DNA from: an uncultured Hungatella sp.
GTDB lineage: Bacteria; Bacillota; Clostridia; Lachnospirales; Lachnospiraceae
Direction: 5' to 3'
Assembly: GCA_959018155.1 (NCBI GenBank)
Contig: CAUEKH010000117.1
Location: 1 to 7,307 of the forward strand
DNA length: 7,307 bases
In this document: positions 1 to 5,728 of the stretch, in pieces
Layout of the letters: each line of letters opens with the position of its first letter
How positions within the stretch are numbered: the stretch's first letter is position 1
Made by a program: the position numbers and the translations under genes
Notes under the pieces: generated by a model
The model's input: the letters and a program-made list of their open reading frames with translations, nothing else
Database searches by the model: none
Told to the model about the DNA's origin: nothing

Positions 1-448
1 CGTTATGTCGAATCCAAACCTCTTTGTTCCTATGTTAATCGGACAGAGCATGTGGAAGGAGACAGGATACGGTACCATCATCTTCCTGGCAGCTCTTTCC
101 GGAGTTGACGTTCAGCTCTACGAGGCAGCCGAGGTTGACGGGGCGAACCGGTGGCAGAAGATGTGGCATATCACTCTTCCGGCTATCAAGTCCACCATTG
201 TCATCATGCTGATTTTAAAGGTTGGTTCTATCTTAAATACAGGATATGAGCAGATCTTCTTAATGCAGAACGCGATGAACAGAAATGTTTCTGATGTATT
301 TGATACATATATCTATACAAAGGGTGTTGTAAATGGTAATTACTCACTGGCTACTGCAGCCGGTATGTTTAAATCCATTGTCAGTATGATTATGGTAATC
401 GGAGCAAATAAACTTGCCAAGATGTTTGGCGAATCAGGATTTTATTAA
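1..448 (+). CDS. LplB-type sugar ABC transporter permease, 5'-truncated
   Basis: This is the C-terminal half of an inner-membrane permease of a CUT1-type carbohydrate ABC importer. The reading frame is already open at base 2, so the gene begins outside the window; the ATG at base 5 is internal and not a start. About 148 residues are present against roughly 300 for the family, so about half is missing. The EAA loop that docks the ATPase is clear at nt 122-181: it begins EAAEVDGANRW and ends in ITLP, matching the EAA---G---------I-LP consensus. Hydrophobic segments lie before it (TIIFLAALSG) and after it (IVIMLILKVG and a C-terminal one around MIMVIGANKL). The tail ending in ESGFY is typical of LplB-like permeases. 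The stop lies 16 nt before the next start, so it is co-translated with the second permease. The sugar cannot be read from this protein alone; RG oligosaccharides are inferred from the downstream lyases. Confidence 0.93.
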   Translation, partial: VMSNPNLFVPMLIGQSMWKETGYGTIIFLAALSGVDVQLYEAAEVDGANRWQKMWHITLPAIKSTIVIMLILKVGSILNTGYEQIFLMQNAMNRNVSDVFDTYIYTKGVVNGNYSLATAAGMFKSIVSMIMVIGANKLAKMFGESGFY

Positions 449-450
449 AG

Positions 451-456
451 AGAGGG
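451..456 (+). promoter_or_regulatory. Ribosome binding site deciding the start of the second permease
   Basis: AGAGGG sits 8 nt before the ATG at 465. An in-frame ATG at 414 would lie inside the preceding gene with no ribosome site, so 465 is preferred. Confidence 0.8.
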
Positions 457-464
457 ATCAAAGA

Positions 465-1367
465 ATGGCTAAGACAAAAGCAATGAAAATTAAAAGAAGT
501 CCCGGCGACCAGTTCGTGCAGGTACTTATCTATCTTTTCGTCGGACTGTTTGCGCTGATTACGCTGCTTCCCTTCGTCTACGTTGTGGCTGGTTCCTTTG
601 CGACGGAGAGAGAACTTACGGAGCGGGCATTCTTCCTGTTCCCGCACACGATTTCCTTTAACGCGTATCAGTACATTTTTAAGACGGGCGACGCGATTAA
701 CGGTCTGAAAAACTCGGTTCTTGTCACAGCAGTCGGCGTTTTCATCAATATGGCGTTATCCTGTACGCTGGCATACCCACTGTCCAGACCGTACTTTAAA
801 GGAAGAACATTTTTCACCAATATGGTTATCGTAACCATGCTGTTTTCAGGCGGTATGGTTCCTACTTACTTAATCGTTTCCAATGTCCTTAAGTTAAGAG
901 ATACATTCTGGGCACTGTGGCTGCCGGCGGCAATCAACCCGTTTAACATGATTATCATTAAGAACTATTATCAGGGTCTTCCGATGGAGCTGGAGGAGGC
1001 AGCCAGAATCGACGGCTGTAACGATGCGCAGATATTTGCAAAAATTATCATGCCGCTCTCGAAACCGGTTCTGGCCAGCGTATCCTTATTCTACGCGGTA
1101 TCACACTGGAACTCCTACTTCGATGCCATGATGTACATATCTGATAAGAATAAAGAAGTAATCCAGATTGTATTACGAAGAATCATCTTCCTGACTTCCG
1201 CCGTAACGTCGGACAGCGGATTTGACTGGGGCGCGTTTGGAACGCCGCCGGAAAAAGCGGTCAAGATGGCAACGACTGTCGTTGCAACCGTACCGATTTT
1301 GCTGATTTACCCATTTATCCAGAAATACTTTACACAGGGTGTCATGGTTGGTTCTGTTAAGGGTTAA
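465..1367 (+). CDS. LplC/YtcP-type carbohydrate ABC transporter permease
   Basis: This 300-residue membrane protein is the second half of the importer's translocation pore, of the MalG-like CUT1 class. Six hydrophobic segments can be picked out at about residues 18-44, 84-106, 118-141, 148-165, 199-219 and 269-288. The cytoplasmic EAA loop is at residues 178-197: E178-A179-A180, G184 and a terminal I-M-P ending at P197. The C-terminus QGVMVGSVKG is the usual ending of YtcP/LplC permeases, where the final residues are often GxxxGAVKG-like. Length is normal (about 290-300). I chose the ATG at 465 because AGAGGG lies 8 nt upstream; a longer frame from 414 would add 17 residues that overlap the previous gene. 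No ATPase gene is present nearby, which is usual for this class because a shared MsmX-type ATPase serves several importers. Function is secure; the substrate is inferred from context. Confidence 0.95.
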   Translation: MAKTKAMKIKRSPGDQFVQVLIYLFVGLFALITLLPFVYVVAGSFATERELTERAFFLFPHTISFNAYQYIFKTGDAINGLKNSVLVTAVGVFINMALSCTLAYPLSRPYFKGRTFFTNMVIVTMLFSGGMVPTYLIVSNVLKLRDTFWALWLPAAINPFNMIIIKNYYQGLPMELEEAARIDGCNDAQIFAKIIMPLSKPVLASVSLFYAVSHWNSYFDAMMYISDKNKEVIQIVLRRIIFLTSAVTSDSGFDWGAFGTPPEKAVKMATTVVATVPILLIYPFIQKYFTQGVMVGSVKG

Positions 1368-1370
1368 CGC

Positions 1371-1384
1371 GCATTGAAAAATGC
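1371..1384 (+). other. Small stem-loop with GAAA tetraloop between permease and binding protein
   Basis: Five base pairs (GCATT at 1371-1375 with AATGC at 1380-1384) close a GAAA loop of the stable GNRA class. It begins 3 nt after the permease stop codon. There is no T-tract after it, so it is not a normal terminator. It could act in RNA processing or 3'-end protection, or be chance; five pairs is short. Confidence 0.3.
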
Positions 1385-1422
1385 TGACTGATAACAAAAA
1401 TAGTATGTAAAAGGAGAATGTT

Positions 1423-2991
1423 ATGATGAAAAAGACATGGAAAAAGGCAACAGCACTGACGCTGGCGGGGGCAATGGCTTTATCCCTGACCGCATGTGGA
1501 GGCGGAAAGCAGTCCGCAGGAACAGAGGCCAAGAAAACGGAGGCAGCTGATGGAAAGCCAACCATCACATTTATGGCGACCTCTTTCCACGGCACAGACT
1601 TAAAGAATGAAAAGTCTGATGAAGTTATTAAGAGATATGAGGATTACACGGGAATCCATGTAGACTGGAGATGGGAACCCAACGATACCTATACAGAGAA
1701 GCTGGGCTTAACCCTGATGGACAAGGACAATATGCCAATGATCCTGACAGCTTCCGGAAACTTGACAGCCAACATTGTAGATGCTGCTAAGAAAGGCGCT
1801 TTCTGGGACCTGGCACCATTCCTGGCAGACGCAGAGAGTTACCCGAATTTATCCAAGGCTAATCCTGACGTTTTAAAGGCTCTGACTGTTGACGGCAAGG
1901 TAATCGCTATCTACCGTGCAAGAGAGGTCGGCCGTTACGGCTTCTCCTACCGTACAGACTGGGCAGAGGCAGTTGGAATCACAGAAGCTCCGAAGACAGT
2001 AGAAGATGTCTACAACATGATGTACAAATTTACGTATGAAGATCCGGACGGAAATGGAAAAGACGATACATACGGCTTAGAGTTAACCAAGTATACAGGA
2101 CCGCTTGATATCATTCAGACATGGTTTGGCACAGGTAACGAGTGGGTAGAGCAGGACGGCAAGCTTGTTCCGGTTCACCAGACAGCAGAATTTAAAGAAG
2201 CGTTACAGTGGATGAGAAAGATGTATGAAGACGGCCTTGTAAGAAAAGACTGGGCTACTGTTGACTCAGGAACCTTCGGCGACAGCTGTAAGAAGGGCGA
2301 GGCAGGATGCTTCGTTGATGTAATGGACGGCGCAAAGAGAGTATGGCAGTACTTTGTGACAAACGATGTTAAATCTGTAACCGACCCGTCTAAGATTGCT
2401 TCCATGAACTTACTTGGGCCGATCAATAACAAGACTCTGGCAACCAGCGGTTTCAATGGTTTCTATATGATTACAAAAACAGGCGCTAAGACAGAAGAAG
2501 ATGTGAAGAACTGTCTCCACTTCCTTGACAAGATGTGTGATGATGAAATGCTGGCACTGGCTGATTACGGCTTAGAGGGTGTTACCTACGACTTAAATGA
2601 AGCAGGCAAAGTAGTAAAGAGAAATGGTATAGAACCAAATCAGTCTCCATCTAACGGTTTAAACCAGTCCCTGTGCTATATCCCGAACCTTGCTGCTACT
2701 ACACCGGCACTTGAAAAAGATGAACTGGCTCTGGCTCAGGATGCGGCTTATGCGCTTAACAAGACTGTAGCAGTATTCAACCCGGCTCTTGGATATCTTG
2801 CAAACTCTGAAGTAAACGCTGAGGTTGGTACCGATATCGAGCAGATTATCGACGACGCAAGAACTCAGTACATCTGTGGTCAGATTGATGACGCAGGCTT
2901 CGAGGCAGCTGCACAGCAGTGGTTAGACCGCGGCGGCGACAGACTGATTGAAGAAATCAACAAGCTTTACCAGGAAGATACAGCAAAATAA
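1423..2991 (+). CDS. Lipoprotein sugar-binding protein of ABC importer (LplA/YtcQ-like)
   Basis: This 522-residue extracellular lipoprotein captures the sugar and delivers it to the two permeases encoded just upstream. The N-terminus is a lipoprotein signal: basic K3-K4 and K7-K8, a hydrophobic stretch at 9-22, and lipobox L22-T23-A24-C25 with Cys25 as the lipidated residue, followed by a GGGKQ linker. Residues from about 48 fit the extracellular solute-binding fold (family 1 class, large LplA/YtcQ type, commonly 500-560 residues). Residues 207-218, DPDGNGKDDTYG, form an EF-hand-like Asp-rich loop seen in many of these proteins and probably bind Ca2+. The C-terminal helix ending near INKLYQEDTAK is also typical. 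A strong AAGGAG at 1411-1416 is 6 nt before ATG 1423; a second ATG follows at once at 1426, so either may be used. The 55-nt gap upstream holds no convincing promoter. Ligand is inferred as an RG-I or pectin oligosaccharide. Confidence 0.95.
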   Translation: MMKKTWKKATALTLAGAMALSLTACGGGKQSAGTEAKKTEAADGKPTITFMATSFHGTDLKNEKSDEVIKRYEDYTGIHVDWRWEPNDTYTEKLGLTLMDKDNMPMILTASGNLTANIVDAAKKGAFWDLAPFLADAESYPNLSKANPDVLKALTVDGKVIAIYRAREVGRYGFSYRTDWAEAVGITEAPKTVEDVYNMMYKFTYEDPDGNGKDDTYGLELTKYTGPLDIIQTWFGTGNEWVEQDGKLVPVHQTAEFKEALQWMRKMYEDGLVRKDWATVDSGTFGDSCKKGEAGCFVDVMDGAKRVWQYFVTNDVKSVTDPSKIASMNLLGPINNKTLATSGFNGFYMITKTGAKTEEDVKNCLHFLDKMCDDEMLALADYGLEGVTYDLNEAGKVVKRNGIEPNQSPSNGLNQSLCYIPNLAATTPALEKDELALAQDAAYALNKTVAVFNPALGYLANSEVNAEVGTDIEQIIDDARTQYICGQIDDAGFEAAAQQWLDRGGDRLIEEINKLYQEDTAK

Positions 2992-3002
2992 AAAGAGCAG
3001 AG

Positions 3003-3043
3003 AAAGGCTTCAAGCGTGTAAAAGCGGTTGGAGCCTTTTATAT
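3003..3043 (+). terminator. Stem-loop after the binding-protein gene, probable partial terminator
   Basis: AAAGGCT at 3003-3009 pairs with AGCCTTT at 3032-3038. The stem extends through a G-U pair (3010/3031) and three more pairs to 3013/3028, giving 11 pairs, then after one mismatch two further pairs and a possible wobble around a GTAAAA loop. The run of T at 3036-3039 lies mostly inside the stem, and the sequence after it (ATATAAAA) is a weak tail. It looks like an intrinsic terminator of limited efficiency. Lying 11 nt after the binding-protein stop codon and 42 nt before the next start codon, it would allow more binding-protein mRNA than enzyme mRNA. It could equally be a 3'-end stabiliser left after processing. 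Confidence 0.6.
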
Positions 3044-3080
3044 AAAATAAGAGAATGAGACAATCGGGAGGAAGAAGATC

Positions 3081-5714
3081 ATGAAGCTTCACAATCTTGG
3101 AAACAGGCCGGAGATCGGCTATACTACATGGGGCTGCATGTGGGATGAGGGAACATGCACAGAAGAGACGCATTACAGACTGAAAAATGAATCGGGAGAC
3201 GAGATTCCCATGCAGACCAGGACAACCGCGTACTGGCCGGACGGCTCTGTGAAATGGACGGCCCACACGGCGGATGCCGCAAAAATGGGGAAAGAAGTGG
3301 TTGTCTTACCGGGAGAAGAGACTGGGGGGAATTCCCCTGTTCCGGAAGCGATTGAGATTGTGGAACAGGATGGAGGATTCATCATAAGCGCCGGAAGAAT
3401 GAACGTTGTGATCCCGGCGGATCATACGCATTTATTTCAGAAGGTTGTATTTGACGGAAAAATACGGCTGACCGACGGCAAACCGGTCCTTACTTTAGAA
3501 GAGCCGGCCGTGGTGGAAAATCAGCCGGCCAGAGTCTGCCGCAGCTACTCTCCGGAGATCAACGAGACGGTTATCGAGGAAGCGGGGCCTCTCCGGGTCA
3601 CCATCCGTTTTTCCGGCTGCCACAGAAATGACAGGGGAGAGACGAGAATTCCATTTATCATCCGCATGAAAATCGGATATGACAGCGAACGTCTCGATTT
3701 TGTCCACACCTTCTTATACGACGGGGATGAGGACCGCGATTTCTTAAAAGGGCTTGGTATCAGCGCCCAGTCGCCTTTAGAGGGGCCGCTCTACAACCGT
3801 CATGTAAAATTTATGGGAGATCACGGCGTATTTCATGAGAGTATGGCCGAACTTCTCTCCTGGAGGCCGAGAGTTCCCCAGGAAATCTACGCGGCTCAGA
3901 TGGGCGGTGAGAAGCTGTCTCTGTCGGGACAGGATGAAGCGACGGTGAATCAGGTTCTCAAGGACATGCCATTCTGGAGTGAATACGACATTTGCCAGGA
4001 CAGCGCCAGCCATTTTGCCATCAGGAAAAAGATTAAGGACGACAACTGCTGTTATCTGGACTGCCTTCACGGAAACAGAACAGACGGCGGCGCAGCCTTT
4101 GGCACGGAACACGGCTCAATTCTCTTCTCGATCCGTGATTTCTGGGAGAAATATCCGTCCGGCTATACGTTTAAAAATCTTGACGGGGACACGGCCGAGG
4201 CTGTGATCTGGTTCTGGTCTCCAAAGGCCGAGGCCATGGATTTCCGCCACTATGCCAACCGCGGCTACAATCAGGTATATTACGAGGGATACGATTACAA
4301 GGGGGCGACGCCTTACGGAATTGCCTGCACCAGCGAGTGTTCTATTTCATTTTCCGACGAAATCATTCCATGTGACGAGGCGCTTGTGCGGTTCGCCGAC
4401 TCGGTAAAACGTCCCGTCCAGTATGTGGGCGCCCCGGAATTCTACTATGAGAAGAGGGCGTTCGGTTACTGGTCCTTACCGGAACGCGGCAGCGAAATGG
4501 AGAACTGGCTGGAAGATCAGTTAGATCAGGCCATTGAATTCTACAAAAATGAGGTAAATCAGCGCAACTGGTACGGAATGTTCAACTACGGCGATTTTAT
4601 GCACACCTACGATAAGGAGCGCCACCAGTGGCGGTACGATATGGGCGGCTACGCATGGGATAACACAGAACTCGTTCCGACTCTGTGGCTGTGGTATGAA
4701 TTCATGCGGACCGGCAGAGAGGACGTATTTATCCTGGCGGAGAAGCTGTCGAGACACGCCTCCGAGGTAGATGTGTACCATATGGGAAAATATAAGGGCC
4801 TCGGTTCCCGCCACAATGTCCGTCATTGGGGTTGTCCGTGTAAAGAAGCACGAATTGCTATGGCCGCGCACCATCGCTTCTATTATTATATGACCGGGGA
4901 TCTGCGTCTGGAAGACATTTTCGCGGAGCTTAAGGACAATGAGATGACCTTCTATAATAAGGATCCGCTGGGTGACTTCTATAATAAGGAAGAGATGGTT
5001 TACCCGAGCCACGCCAGAAGCGGTCCGGACTGGTCTTCCCTCTGCGCCAACTGGCTGACCCAGTGGGAGCGGTTCAACGACGGGAAATACCGGGATAAAA
5101 TCACAGTCGGTATGGAAGATATCAAAAACGCGCCGCTGAAACTCGTCTCCGGTCCGGATTTCGAATTTGACCCGGAAACCGTCCATCTGCGCTATATCGG
5201 AGAGCGGGCTGCCGGAGGAACCCATTTACAGATCTGTATGGGAGCGCCGGAGGTCTGGATGGAGATGGCAGATCTATTGGATGACGAAGAGTGGAAGAAG
5301 ATGATGGCCGACTACGGAAGATTCTATTATCTGCCGAGAGAGCAGCAGTTAGAGGAGTCGGGCGGACTTATCGGAGAGAGAGAGTTCTCCCTGCCATTTA
5401 TGGCGGCGGCTATGGGCGCTTATGGCGCTGCCTATTTAAAGGATGAGGTGCTGGCGAAACGGACGTGGCGCCATCTTCTTCACGCCATGGTCAATGAAGG
5501 AAATCACGACGGATTTAAGACTACCATTGCGACGGATAAGGGCAACTGCGGACAGCTGGTGGAAATTCCGTGGATCTCCACGAATTTTGTGGCTCAGTGG
5601 TGCTTAAATGTCATTGTGGTTCTGGAATTTATCAGGAATTCCCTGCCGAAGACCATGGAGGAGACGGATGAACTGGTAGCGGAGATGGCAAAGGAATCAT
5701 TTCGGAAAGCGTAA
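3081..5714 (+). CDS. yetA: PcRGLX/YetA-family protein, probable intracellular exo-rhamnogalacturonan lyase
   Basis: This 877-residue protein resembles Bacillus subtilis YetA (about 857 residues) and fungal PcRGLX, an exo-acting RG-I lyase of family PL26 that releases unsaturated galacturonosyl-rhamnose. The N-terminal RIFT-barrel domain is recognisable from TTWGCMWDEG near residue 15 and the signature AYWPDGSVKWTAH at 50-62. The first half looks beta-rich; from about residue 485 it becomes helical and aromatic-rich, as expected for a catalytic toroid. Conserved-looking blocks there are YGDF (503-506), DMGGYAWDN (520-528), SRHNVRHWGCPCKE (576-589), GNHDGF (807-812) and W831-I-S-T-N-F. His578, His582, Arg577 and Arg581 are plausible active-site residues by position and character only. 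There is no signal peptide, so it should act in the cytoplasm on imported oligosaccharides. GGGAGG at 3066-3071 is 9 nt before the ATG. It follows the importer genes and lies 14 nt before a PL11 lyase, which supports a pectin role. The family is secure; lyase activity is inferred, since YetA-type members may have other exact substrates. Confidence 0.85.
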   Translation: MKLHNLGNRPEIGYTTWGCMWDEGTCTEETHYRLKNESGDEIPMQTRTTAYWPDGSVKWTAHTADAAKMGKEVVVLPGEETGGNSPVPEAIEIVEQDGGFIISAGRMNVVIPADHTHLFQKVVFDGKIRLTDGKPVLTLEEPAVVENQPARVCRSYSPEINETVIEEAGPLRVTIRFSGCHRNDRGETRIPFIIRMKIGYDSERLDFVHTFLYDGDEDRDFLKGLGISAQSPLEGPLYNRHVKFMGDHGVFHESMAELLSWRPRVPQEIYAAQMGGEKLSLSGQDEATVNQVLKDMPFWSEYDICQDSASHFAIRKKIKDDNCCYLDCLHGNRTDGGAAFGTEHGSILFSIRDFWEKYPSGYTFKNLDGDTAEAVIWFWSPKAEAMDFRHYANRGYNQVYYEGYDYKGATPYGIACTSECSISFSDEIIPCDEALVRFADSVKRPVQYVGAPEFYYEKRAFGYWSLPERGSEMENWLEDQLDQAIEFYKNEVNQRNWYGMFNYGDFMHTYDKERHQWRYDMGGYAWDNTELVPTLWLWYEFMRTGREDVFILAEKLSRHASEVDVYHMGKYKGLGSRHNVRHWGCPCKEARIAMAAHHRFYYYMTGDLRLEDIFAELKDNEMTFYNKDPLGDFYNKEEMVYPSHARSGPDWSSLCANWLTQWERFNDGKYRDKITVGMEDIKNAPLKLVSGPDFEFDPETVHLRYIGERAAGGTHLQICMGAPEVWMEMADLLDDEEWKKMMADYGRFYYLPREQQLEESGGLIGEREFSLPFMAAAMGAYGAAYLKDEVLAKRTWRHLLHAMVNEGNHDGFKTTIATDKGNCGQLVEIPWISTNFVAQWCLNVIVVLEFIRNSLPKTMEETDELVAEMAKESFRKA
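4949..4990 (+). repeat. In-frame direct repeat inside the YetA-like gene
   Basis: CTTCTATAATAAGGA occurs exactly at 4949-4963 and again at 4976-4990. The offset is 27 nt, so reading frame is kept, and it encodes FYNK(D) at residues 624-628 and FYNK(E) at 633-637. It may be a recent small duplication or repeat of a surface loop. Confidence 0.7.
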
Positions 5715-5717
5715 AAC

Positions 5718-5723
5718 GGGAGG
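5718..5723 (+). promoter_or_regulatory. Ribosome binding site deciding the start of the PL11 gene
   Basis: GGGAGG is followed by two adjacent ATG codons at 5726 and 5729. Spacing is only 2 nt to the first and 5 nt to the second, so the second is the better start; the difference is one residue. Confidence 0.7.
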
Positions 5724-5728
5724 TTATG

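Noticed and set aside
414..464. Upstream in-frame ATG giving a 17-residue longer second permease
   Set aside because: It overlaps the previous gene, lacks a ribosome site, and adds polar residues unlike the family; ATG 465 has a well-placed AGAGGG.
1374..1406. Possible promoter (TTGAAA at 1374, TAGTAT at 1401) before the binding protein
   Set aside because: Spacing is 21 nt, the -10 is poor, and the -35 overlaps the mini-hairpin; operon transcription explains the gene.
1173..1595. Open frame on the - strand (140 codons) spanning the permease to binding-protein junction
   Set aside because: It overlaps the conserved permease C-terminus and the lipoprotein signal; its translation is low-complexity and unlike known proteins.
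3018..3048. Possible promoter with -10-like TAAAAT at 3043-3048 before the YetA-like gene
   Set aside because: No acceptable -35 at 16-18 nt; the AT-rich stretch is better seen as the tail of the stem-loop.
4930..4985. Twin perfect TATAAT hexamers at 4953 and 4980 inside the YetA-like gene
   Set aside because: They come from the Tyr-Asn codons of the FYNK repeat; only a weak TTAAGG lies at -35 for the first and nothing for the second, and no gene starts nearby.
4521..5225. Long open frame on the - strand (234 codons) inside the YetA-like gene
   Set aside because: It lies wholly opposite a well-supported gene, has no family-like motifs and no own context; it is a shadow of the + strand codon pattern.
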